A stretch of DNA of 64,000 bases from Maribellus comscasis. GTDB taxonomy: Bacteria; Bacteroidota; Bacteroidia; Bacteroidales; Prolixibacteraceae. Positions 53,316-60,109 of this stretch are shown piece by piece. Position numbers and translations under genes: made by a program. The stretch's first letter is position 1. Every line of letters begins with the position of its first letter. The stretch covers positions 2,294,001 to 2,358,000 of the forward strand of contig NZ_CP046401.1 in NCBI RefSeq assembly GCF_009762775.1. The letters run 5' to 3'. Below the pieces are notes generated by a model, which saw nothing but the letters and a program-made list of their open reading frames with translations, ran no database searches and was not told the DNA's origin.

Positions 53316-55667
53316 ATGAAAAAACCGTTGCTGTACCCCCTGTCAATTCTGATTTTAATATCATTACTCTTTATTACTTGTGAAAAAGATGAACCTGCAC
53401 CATCAGAACCAGAAAAAACACCCAATACAGATTATATGGTTTATGATAACGGGAGTGGTGAGATTGGGAAAGCTGGGGGCGAAGTGACAATTACAGAAAG
53501 TTCATCTCCTTTAAATGGTGTAACTGTAACAATTCCTGAAGGAGCACTCGATAAGAATGTAAACATTGAAGTTGAAGCAAGTACAAATCCATATCAAGAT
53601 GATAGAACCTTTGTTAATTTTAAACCTGATGGCTTAGAATTTGAAAAACCGGTACAAATAACTTTACCTTATGATGATCATTTGAATAAGGATAGTATTA
53701 CTGTCTATTATTGGGATGAAGACAACAATCAAACGATTGAAATTGGAAATGAAGCAGTCACAAACAATTTTGTAACAGCATCTACAGCCCATTTCTCAAA
53801 TTATAGTGCTGATGAGAAATGTATATATGCTGATTTGGGTACATCAAACGGTATTTTAGCTGCTGGTGGTCATTTGACATTTTTCTCAAAAATTCCATTG
53901 ATTTTAATGAGTCCTGAAAGAAGTTGGCCGAATATCGTTAATGCAGAACAACTAATTCAAAATAATCCTTTTGGTGGTGGATTAACGGTAAGAATTACAT
54001 ATGAACTTGGTCAAAAAAAATGGCCTGGTATATATTACAGACTGGCAGAAACTGAGATATTGATTCGTCTAACTGAATTGTATTCTACACAATGTTCAAA
54101 CTCAATGTTTGTTTATAAAACAAATGGAATTATTGATGATTTAATTTATAGCGAAGATGACGTTGAGCTGTTGGGGCATCTATGTATTCCTTCAATGGAT
54201 GATTTTTATTACCTTTTAGCGAATGGTACAATTTTTAGGGGAATCTTTGATGAAACAACATTCGTGAACACTGGAGAAAGTTTGGATGGAAAGAATCTTG
54301 TAGCCAGTATTGGTTTTAGTGTTGGAGATTGGGAACTTAGCTCTACTGGAAAGTTTCTCAAGCACACAGAAACATTATGGGGAATCTCTGAGACCTACGA
54401 GTTAGATGAAATTACAACCGTTTTTATTGGAGATGATAATCAAAATGGTATTCCTGATGATTTTGAGAGCATCAATAAACCAGAAATTGAAATTACATCC
54501 CCTGAAAATAATTCTACATACTCGGTTTACGATGAAATAGAATTTCAATGTAATGCGATTGATGAAGAAGATGGCACATTAGCTGATACTCAAATTCAGT
54601 GGAGTTTTCAGGATGGAAATGAGACCAATTACTTCGACAATGGAACAACGCTAATATTGGATGCTGGTTCGTATGAATTTACAGTAACAGCAACCGATAG
54701 TGATGGAAACACAACAGAAACTAATATTAACATAACAGTAACACCTGACAATAATCCACCAACAGCAACAATAACTGTTCCTGCTGGTATCTCAGGCGGA
54801 GATATTCAAATTGAATACACTATTTCTGATGCGGATGGAAATGCAAATGACCTTTTTGTAACCTTATCAGGAGTTGACAATCCAAGCTTGAAAGATTTCT
54901 CTGCCGGAGAATTTGATGGTGGATATATTAATGGAGTGGAGCCGGGAACTCACACTTTTGTATGGGATTCAGAAGCTGATCTACCAGAACGAAGTGGAAG
55001 TATCACGATTTCAATGGGGTATTTAAACTCGGGGAGCAGGGCTCGTATTTCTGATTATTATGAGTTTGAGATTGATAATACGGGCAATACTAGTGGTGAA
55101 ATAGAATATGGAGAACTTGTCGACACCAGAGGCGGAGAGACAAAAACATACAGAACAGTAATCATTAATGGTAAAGAATGGATGGCCGAAAACCTCGCAT
55201 ACGATGTAGTAGATGGTTGCTGGGCTTACAATAATAATGAAAGTAATGTGGAAACATATGGTAGGTTATATACTTGGGACGCTGCATTAGCAGCTTGCCC
55301 TGAAGGTTGGCATGTACCTACTGATGACGAGTGGAAACAGCTGGAGATGTTTTTAGGCATGAGCCAAAGCGAAGCCGATGATACCGGCTATCGCGGAACC
55401 GATGAAGGCACTAAATTAAAAGCAACAAGTGGTTGGAATAATAATGGCAATGGAACCGATGATTATGGTTTTTCGGCTCTTCCGGGCGGCTACCGTACCA
55501 GCCATGGAAATATCTACAACATTGGCGACCTCGGTTCCTGGTGGAGTGCTACTGAGGGCGATACGTATAACGCGTGGTACCGGACTCTGACCTACACTTT
55601 CAGCGACGTACGCCGTTACTGCAACTACAAGGACTACGGCTTCTCAGTTCGTTGTGTCAGGGATTAG
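53316..55667 (+). CDS. Surface lipoprotein with ZU5-like, Ig-like and C-terminal FISUMP/C-type-lectin-like domain (DGR-type variable protein)
   Basis: 783 residues with lipobox FITC (Cys22). Residues 45-160 resemble a ZU5-like domain (GVTVTIPEGALDKNVNIEVEA). Ig/PKD-like repeats follow at about 390-580 (ITSPENNSTYSVYDEIEF, GSYEFTVTATDSDGNT). Residues 595-783 are a Fibrobacter major paralogous (FISUMP) domain: GKEWMAENLAYDV, YGRLYTWDAA, CPEGWHVPTDDEWKQLE, GFSALPGGYR, WWSATE and the end GFSVRCVRD. That end is the usual target of Bacteroidota diversity-generating retroelements. It should be displayed on the cell surface and bind a variable ligand. It is followed by a broken avd gene. Confidence 0.85.
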   Translation: MKKPLLYPLSILILISLLFITCEKDEPAPSEPEKTPNTDYMVYDNGSGEIGKAGGEVTITESSSPLNGVTVTIPEGALDKNVNIEVEASTNPYQDDRTFVNFKPDGLEFEKPVQITLPYDDHLNKDSITVYYWDEDNNQTIEIGNEAVTNNFVTASTAHFSNYSADEKCIYADLGTSNGILAAGGHLTFFSKIPLILMSPERSWPNIVNAEQLIQNNPFGGGLTVRITYELGQKKWPGIYYRLAETEILIRLTELYSTQCSNSMFVYKTNGIIDDLIYSEDDVELLGHLCIPSMDDFYYLLANGTIFRGIFDETTFVNTGESLDGKNLVASIGFSVGDWELSSTGKFLKHTETLWGISETYELDEITTVFIGDDNQNGIPDDFESINKPEIEITSPENNSTYSVYDEIEFQCNAIDEEDGTLADTQIQWSFQDGNETNYFDNGTTLILDAGSYEFTVTATDSDGNTTETNINITVTPDNNPPTATITVPAGISGGDIQIEYTISDADGNANDLFVTLSGVDNPSLKDFSAGEFDGGYINGVEPGTHTFVWDSEADLPERSGSITISMGYLNSGSRARISDYYEFEIDNTGNTSGEIEYGELVDTRGGETKTYRTVIINGKEWMAENLAYDVVDGCWAYNNNESNVETYGRLYTWDAALAACPEGWHVPTDDEWKQLEMFLGMSQSEADDTGYRGTDEGTKLKATSGWNNNGNGTDDYGFSALPGGYRTSHGNIYNIGDLGSWWSATEGDTYNAWYRTLTYTFSDVRRYCNYKDYGFSVRCVRD
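55557..55637 (+). other. Variable region (VR) with the A-mutagenesis codon signature of a DGR
   Basis: Codons 748-774 contain at least sixteen substitutable positions that all end in C or T: GGC, GAT, TAT, TAC, ACT, ACC, ACT, TTC, GAC, CGC, TAC, TGC, AAC, TAC, GAC, TAC. Each differs from AAC or AAT only in its first two bases. They are interspersed with invariant codons (TGG, CGG, CTG, CGT, AAG) and end in the conserved GFSVRCVRD. The stretch is richer in G and C than the rest of the gene. A template repeat would be expected to carry AAY codons at these places; none was found in the window. Confidence 0.8.
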
Positions 55668-55747
55668 GTTTATTTGACTATTTGATTTATTTGATAATAT
55701 ACTTGTGAAGCGTCTATTTTTAAATTGATTAGCATCAAAATTAATAG

Positions 55748-55873
55748 GTTAATTACAATGATTTACCAGTATACAAAGCAACATATGATTTGTTGCTTGA
55801 AATGTTTCGTTTTACAAAGAACTTTACAAAAGAGTATAAATACACAGTTGGTGAGAGTTTAAAAAAGGAGTAA
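55748..55873 (+). pseudogene. Truncated avd (DGR accessory variability determinant)
   Basis: The frame from 55757 reads NDLPVYKATYDLLLEMFRF, then TKNFTKEYKYTVGESLKKE, then stop. This matches the first third of the bacterial Avd four-helix protein, which is about 110-130 residues. There is no ATG in frame (a stop lies at 55745), and similarity ends at the stop codon. It follows the variable gene by 80 bp, the normal place of avd. It is a relic. Confidence 0.8.
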
Positions 55874-55951
55874 ACTCAACCGATAAGCTGGTGCAAAAGC
55901 TGGCGTAAAAAAATTGAGTAACAAAATATTTTGTAACACATAGATTTTCAG

Positions 55952-55998
55952 TCAACCTGATAGGGCTCGAACCTATACTCTTCTGATCCAGAGTTAGT
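55952..55998 (-). tRNA. 3' half of a tRNA gene (probably Gln, CTG), no 5' half
   Basis: On the minus strand the sequence reads anticodon loop CTCTGGA, TCAGA, variable AGAGT, T-stem ATAGG with loop TTCGAGC and CCTAT, then acceptor CAGGTTG and A. The T-arm is perfect. The 5' anticodon strand does not pair well, and no D-arm or 5' acceptor lies upstream. Such 3' halves are left by elements that integrate at tRNA anticodon loops. The rest of the gap 55874-56151 shows nothing else. Confidence 0.6.
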
Positions 55999-56151
55999 CG
56001 TGTCTAAAGAAAAATTAATGGTGAGGTAATTATATTGGTCAACAATCAAGTAATAATCATTTAATAAGTTATAATTGAATATCACCTAATAAAAAGCACC
56101 AAATAACGATTGCGCTGAAAGACATCACATTGCGTCTTTGTTTCATCGTTT

Positions 56152-56913
56152 TTATCTTACATCGTTTACTCCTATTCCAAACAATGCGAAATCGTATTTA
56201 ACCGGATCATCTTCATCTAAGTCTCGTAAGTTTTTATCAAGTTCAATTACGGCTTTAGCGTCATCCTGTTTTCTGTTTAGTAATCCAAACGTTCTTGCTA
56301 CCCGGCCTGAATGAACATCTAAAGGACATGAGAGAATTGAAGGTGAAATATCTTTCCATATACCAAAGTCAACACCTGCGTCATCTTTTCGAATCATCCA
56401 CCTCAAAAACATATTGATTCTTTTGGCAGCAGAACCTTTGTATGGATCTGGTAAGTGTTTTTCCGTACGTTTTAAGTGAGGTATTGCAAAAAAGGCATTT
56501 TTAAATTGATGGATAGCTGGTTGTAATGAATCTTCAGTTTTGTATTTGTTGAAAATACCTTCTAAACCGTCCAGATTTTTGTATAAATATTGTAAAGCTG
56601 CTATGTAAGTTAAAAAATCGATGTTGTTAAAAGTACGATGCACGAAACCATCAATTTTTTTTAAATGTCGTTCTTCATGATTGATTATAAAATCAAACGG
56701 TGAATTACTCATTAATTCCATCATTCGTTTTGCATTGCGAATAATCATTTTTCGATTTCCCCAAGCAATTGTTGCAGCCAGGAAACCTGAAATTTCGATG
56801 TCTTCTTTTAGCGAGAACGAATGTGGTATTTGGATTGGGTCTAGTTCAATAAAATCGGGTGTGTTATATTGTTTGACTTTTTCTTCCAGATATTGTTTTA
56901 AATCAATTTCCAT
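56152..56913 (-). CDS. Complete TIGR02757 (DUF2400) family protein carried by the insertion
   Basis: 253 residues, full length. It is homologous along its whole length to the broken host gene: ELDPIQIPHSFSLKEDIEI, ATIAWGNR, FVHRTFNNID, AAKRINMFLRWMIRKD, CPLDVHSGRVARTFGLL and VKYDFALFG. It is diverged, not a recent duplicate. The PLDVHSGRVAR stretch recalls the catalytic Asp region of HhH-GPD DNA glycosylases; that link is only a guess. It is on the opposite strand to the host gene and starts 75 bp from the right edge. It may supply the activity lost by the insertion. Confidence 0.9.
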   Translation of the reverse strand: MEIDLKQYLEEKVKQYNTPDFIELDPIQIPHSFSLKEDIEISGFLAATIAWGNRKMIIRNAKRMMELMSNSPFDFIINHEERHLKKIDGFVHRTFNNIDFLTYIAALQYLYKNLDGLEGIFNKYKTEDSLQPAIHQFKNAFFAIPHLKRTEKHLPDPYKGSAAKRINMFLRWMIRKDDAGVDFGIWKDISPSILSCPLDVHSGRVARTFGLLNRKQDDAKAVIELDKNLRDLDEDDPVKYDFALFGIGVNDVR

Positions 56914-56964
56914 AAATCTATATTTAAAGTGCTAAAAATAAGAAATTTGTAAAATAATAATTTA

Positions 56965-56978
56965 ACTACCTTAATTAC
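56965..56978 (-). repeat. Right subterminal inverted repeat of the insertion
   Basis: ACTACCTTAATTAC is the inverse of the left copy at 50945-50958 with one mismatch, 10 bp inside the right edge. Confidence 0.55.
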
Positions 56979-56988
56979 CCGTACCTAC

Positions 56989-56993
56989 ATGTT
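56989..56993. repeat. Right copy of 5-bp target-site duplication ATGTT
   Basis: Matches 50933-50937. It also supplies the ATG from which the downstream fragment can now be read. Confidence 0.8.
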
Positions 56994-57999
56994 TTTACGG
57001 TGGATGATAAGAAACGACAATCGCGCCGTGGTTTTCGGAATCTGGAATGGAATTCCTGCTTCAGAATTAATGCTCCCGCTGGATGTTCACACCGGAAATG
57101 TTGCCCGGAAACTGGGTATTTTACACCGCAAATCGAATGATTGGAAAGCAGTGGAAGAAGTTACCCAAACACTTCGAAAATTTTACCCTGCCGACTCAAT
57201 AAAATATGATTTTGCGCTTTTCGGGTTGGGAGCTTTTGAAAAATTCGAAAATTTTATTGACCTTGCTTCTTTACAAAAAATTATGGGCAGAAATAACTAT
57301 TTTTGGTTTAAACAATTTTTAGTAATCCAGGAAAAAGCAGCCATGAAGGTAGGCACCGACGGAGTTTTGCTCGGAGCCTGGATTGATGTTCAAAACGAAC
57401 AAAAAATTCTGGATATCGGAACCGGAACCGGGGTAATTGCCCTCATGCTGGCACAACGAACGTTAGCGCAAATTACCGGAATTGAAATTGAAAAAAACGC
57501 CGCTGAAGAAGCCGGGCAAAACTGTAAAAATTCACCGTGGCCTCAGCGGATTCAGATAAAACATACTTCATTCCAGGATTTTGCAAAAACAGCAGACTTT
57601 AATTTTGACCTCATCATATCCAATCCGCCTTTTTTCACCAACGATAAAAAATCAAAAGATAACAAGCTCGCCATTGCCAAACACAACGACCTTCTTTCCT
57701 TTGATGAACTTTTAAGTGGTTCGGATAAACGATTAAAAGACACCGGGAAACTGGCGGTGATTCTCCCCGTCAGCCAGGCAAAAAAACTGATTGAGAAAGC
57801 AAACCAAAAGGGCTTACATTTAATCCGGCTTACCGAAGTTAAACCAACTCCGGATAAGGAGGCAAACCGTTTTCTAATGGAATTCAGTAAAAGTTATGCT
57901 GAAATAAAGAAAGATGGTTTAACCATTTTTGAAAAAGGCGGAAAAAATTTCTCAACAACATATAAAAACCTGACAAAAGATTTTTATCTCAATTTCTAA
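56989..57999 (+). CDS. trmN6: TrmN6 tRNA methyltransferase fused to the C-terminal fragment of TIGR02757
   Basis: 336 codons. Residues 1-85 are the missing end of the interrupted TIGR02757 (FLRWMIRND, LPLDVHTGNVARKLGIL, IKYDFALFGLG). The frame continues without a stop into tRNA1(Val) (adenine37-N6)-methyltransferase, starting MGRNNYFWFKQF at residue 99 (ATG at 57283). Methyltransferase motifs are GTDGVLLGAW, LDIGTGTGVIALML and the catalytic IISNPPFFT. The present protein may start at 56989 or at 57283; the latter gives a normal 238-residue TrmN6. It appears the ancestral gene was a TIGR02757-TrmN6 fusion. Confidence 0.88.
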   Translation: MFLRWMIRNDNRAVVFGIWNGIPASELMLPLDVHTGNVARKLGILHRKSNDWKAVEEVTQTLRKFYPADSIKYDFALFGLGAFEKFENFIDLASLQKIMGRNNYFWFKQFLVIQEKAAMKVGTDGVLLGAWIDVQNEQKILDIGTGTGVIALMLAQRTLAQITGIEIEKNAAEEAGQNCKNSPWPQRIQIKHTSFQDFAKTADFNFDLIISNPPFFTNDKKSKDNKLAIAKHNDLLSFDELLSGSDKRLKDTGKLAVILPVSQAKKLIEKANQKGLHLIRLTEVKPTPDKEANRFLMEFSKSYAEIKKDGLTIFEKGGKNFSTTYKNLTKDFYLNF

Positions 58000-58499
58000 A
58001 CTAAAAATAAGAAGGGATTAAATATTTTATCCATTCGTTTTGAAAATTTATGAATTGCCTGGTGATCTATTTTCGAAGTACTTGCTTTTACTTTGGCAAC
58101 CTTTTTAACAACCATTTTTTCAAAGAAGTTCATTTTTTCAAAATCAAACTCACCGCCAAATATAGCAGTTGATTTTGCCACTTCATGAAGTTCTTCCGGG
58201 AACGCGGTACGCAACTGTTTTTGTGCACTTTCACCCTCTTCCATACAACAGATAAAAAGCCCCAACTCTTTGGTTTTTAGTTCGTCCATATTTTTTGCGC
58301 AAAAATCCTTAACCCTCTTTTGAATTTGCCCAGCGTGGATCGAACCTCCTATAATTATCCGATCGAATTTTTCCAATTCAGGATTGGGATTATCCTTTAA
58401 GTTAGCAAGTTGGACTTCTCCTCCTAAATGCTCTTTTAATTCCATGGCTGTATTTTCGGTGCAGCCGTGCGATGTTGAATAAGTAATCAATGTTTTCAT
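57996..58499 (-). CDS. Flavodoxin-domain protein (HemG/YfhB-like)
   Basis: 167 residues. The N-terminal FMN phosphate loop TYSTSHGCTENTA (residues 6-18), IIIGGSIHAGQIQK and FICCMEEGE fit flavodoxin and protoporphyrinogen-oxidase-like proteins. The C-terminus is basic, with a possible amphipathic end (MDKIFNPFLFLV). It may shuttle electrons or oxidise protoporphyrinogen; the exact role is open. It converges on trmN6 with a 4-bp overlap and is divergent from a reductase-like gene, a possible electron partner. Confidence 0.85.
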   Translation of the reverse strand: MKTLITYSTSHGCTENTAMELKEHLGGEVQLANLKDNPNPELEKFDRIIIGGSIHAGQIQKRVKDFCAKNMDELKTKELGLFICCMEEGESAQKQLRTAFPEELHEVAKSTAIFGGEFDFEKMNFFEKMVVKKVAKVKASTSKIDHQAIHKFSKRMDKIFNPFLFLV

Positions 58500-58630
58500 G
58501 TCTTTGTTTTTACTTGGCTTTGATAATGACTTGTGTTCGAAATAATTGTTTCAAACGAAACGTGAAAATATAAATACAAATCGAACAATTCTGTTAAAAA
58601 TCGGTTAACACTCTATAAACATCGGTCAAA

Positions 58631-58674
58631 AAAGACACAAAAGTGTCTTTAATTATTTTTTAGAATTATATTTG
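58631..58674 (+). promoter_or_regulatory. Palindrome and -7 box before the second reductase gene
   Basis: AAAGACAC, AAAA, GTGTCTTT (58631-58650) is a perfect 8-bp inverted repeat that overlaps the expected -33 region. TATATTTG (58667-58674) matches the -7 consensus. With divergent genes on either side, a regulator site is likelier than a terminator. Confidence 0.5.
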
Positions 58675-58702
58675 CACAAAAAATTAGTAGAAATTAGATA
58701 CC

Positions 58703-59383
58703 ATGACAATACAAATGAAACCGGAAGTAGAGATTAACACGAACTATTACAAGGTACTCGAAATTAGAAATTTAACAGAAAACACTTTTGTTGTAACACT
58801 GCCTAAAAGCAGGTTTAAATTTATTGCCGGCCAACATATTTCACTTTCGATAGAAGGCGACTATCAAAGTCGCGAATATTCTATTTACAGTGCTGAAGAA
58901 GGCCAAAACCTGGAAATTTTGGTTAAGGAGGTGGAAGGCGGATATTTTTCGCCAAAGTTAAAACATCTGAAAAAAGGTGACATGGTAGAAGTACACGGGC
59001 CATTTGGGAAATTTGGATTGGATACAAAAAAACAAGTTACACATAAACATGTATTTATTGCAAGCGGAACCGGAATTGCACCGTTTCACAGTATGGTAAA
59101 AAGCTACCCTAACCTCGATTACCGGTTAATTCACGGGGTTCGACACATGGAAGAAGCTTACGAAAAAAATCACTATGGCGAAGACCGGTATTTTTTGTGT
59201 ACTTCGCGCGACAAAGATGGTGACTTTAACGGACGTGTTACGGATTACATTAAACAAGCTGAGTTTGACAAAAACACCGCTTTTTACCTGTGTGGTAACA
59301 GCGACATGATTTTTGATGCAATGGAAATTCTGAAAGACAAAGGTTTCGACAGAGACAGCGTAAATGTAGAAGTTTATTTCTAA
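58703..59383 (+). CDS. Ferredoxin-NADP reductase-like FAD/NAD(P)-binding protein, second copy
   Basis: 226 residues, homologous to the protein at 13035. It has the FAD motif REYSIYSAEEG, nucleotide loop ASGTGIAPFHSM, HGVRHMEEAY, CGNSDMIFD and the terminal VEVYF. It reduces or oxidises a small electron carrier with NAD(P)H. Its own promoter region has a palindrome. The divergent flavodoxin gene is a possible partner. A terminator follows at 59409. Confidence 0.9.
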   Translation: MTIQMKPEVEINTNYYKVLEIRNLTENTFVVTLPKSRFKFIAGQHISLSIEGDYQSREYSIYSAEEGQNLEILVKEVEGGYFSPKLKHLKKGDMVEVHGPFGKFGLDTKKQVTHKHVFIASGTGIAPFHSMVKSYPNLDYRLIHGVRHMEEAYEKNHYGEDRYFLCTSRDKDGDFNGRVTDYIKQAEFDKNTAFYLCGNSDMIFDAMEILKDKGFDRDSVNVEVYF

Positions 59384-59408
59384 ATACCTTAATAATTAAC
59401 AACACAAG

Positions 59409-59434
59409 AAACCCGGAGAATTCCGGGTTTTTTA
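59409..59434. terminator. Bidirectional terminator between reductase and upp genes
   Basis: AAACCCGGA (59409-59417) pairs with TCCGGGTTT (59422-59430), loop GAAT, followed by T. Confidence 0.85.
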
Positions 59435-59436
59435 TT

Positions 59437-60099
59437 TTATTTTGAGTCAATCTTTTCACCGTAAGCCAAATCACCCGCGTCGCCAAGCCCGGGTACGATA
59501 TACGATTTTGCGGTCATTTCATTGTCAACGGCACCCAGCCAAAGCGTAACATTTTCAGCTTTAATATTCTTTTTCACATACTCAACCCCCTGCTTACTTG
59601 CAATTATTGCAACCAGGTGAATATGCGAAGGTTTGCCTTTACTAAAAAGTGCTTCATAACCAATTTCCATCGATTTGCCCGAAGCAAGCATAGGATCGGA
59701 AAGAATAACAACCTTATCATCAAGTGAAGGTGAAGCCATGTATTCAAACTCAATTTCAAATTTACCATCAGCAGTATATTTTCGGAATGCAGAAATAAAA
59801 CAATTTTCTGCACGGTCGAGAATACGAAGCAACCCGTTGTGCATTGCCAGCCCGGCCCGAAGAATAGTTGCCAGCACCGGCTGTTTTTGAATTTTAGGAA
59901 CATCTGCAACTCCCAAAGGAGTAGTAACCTGCGATACCTCAAAATCAAATGTTTTGCTTATTTCGTAAGCAAAAATTTCTCCTATACGATACAAATTCTC
60001 ACGAAAACGAAGTGGATCTTTTTGAATTGATTCATCCCTGATTTCAGCCAGGTATTGATCTAAAACCGAATGATTGTTGCCTAAAACTTTTATTTCCAT
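59437..60099 (-). CDS. upp: Uracil phosphoribosyltransferase
   Basis: 220 residues. The PRPP-binding loop is ILSDPMLASGKSM, the flexible loop includes ILRAGLAMHNGLL, and the uracil-binding C-terminus has YIVPGLGDAGDLAYG. It salvages uracil to UMP. It follows the acyltransferase-like gene by 10 bp at the end of a minus-strand cluster, though its function looks unrelated. Length is normal for the family. Confidence 0.96.
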   Translation of the reverse strand: MEIKVLGNNHSVLDQYLAEIRDESIQKDPLRFRENLYRIGEIFAYEISKTFDFEVSQVTTPLGVADVPKIQKQPVLATILRAGLAMHNGLLRILDRAENCFISAFRKYTADGKFEIEFEYMASPSLDDKVVILSDPMLASGKSMEIGYEALFSKGKPSHIHLVAIIASKQGVEYVKKNIKAENVTLWLGAVDNEMTAKSYIVPGLGDAGDLAYGEKIDSK

Positions 60100-60109
60100 T
60101 TTTTAAAAA

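Larger units (their letters stand above)
50938..56988. mobile_element. 6.05-kb insertion interrupting TIGR02757-trmN6 and carrying its own TIGR02757 gene
   Basis: The insertion is defined by the 5-bp duplication ATGTT and by exact frame restoration when removed. Near both ends lie inverted copies of GTAATT(T/A)AGGTAGT. Contents in order: a short unknown frame, a DDE transposase (minus), a large lipoprotein with a DGR-type variable end, a truncated avd, a tRNA 3' half and a full TIGR02757 gene (minus). No integrase, relaxase or reverse transcriptase was seen. Whether the block moved as one unit or grew by several events is not known. Confidence 0.75.

Noticed and set aside
55921..55934. Perfect palindrome ACAAAATATTTTGT
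   Set aside because: It is an AT-only core without a T-run or neighbouring gene start; it may be chance in AT-rich DNA.
56152..56913. Recent tandem duplication of the host TIGR02757 gene
   Set aside because: The two copies differ at many residues and lie in opposite orientation, so a recent local duplication does not explain the inserted copy.
50938..56988. Template repeat of a DGR within the window
   Set aside because: I looked for AAC/AAT-rich copies of the VR on both strands in the insertion and its flanks and saw none; GTTGTT-type runs belong to coding genes.
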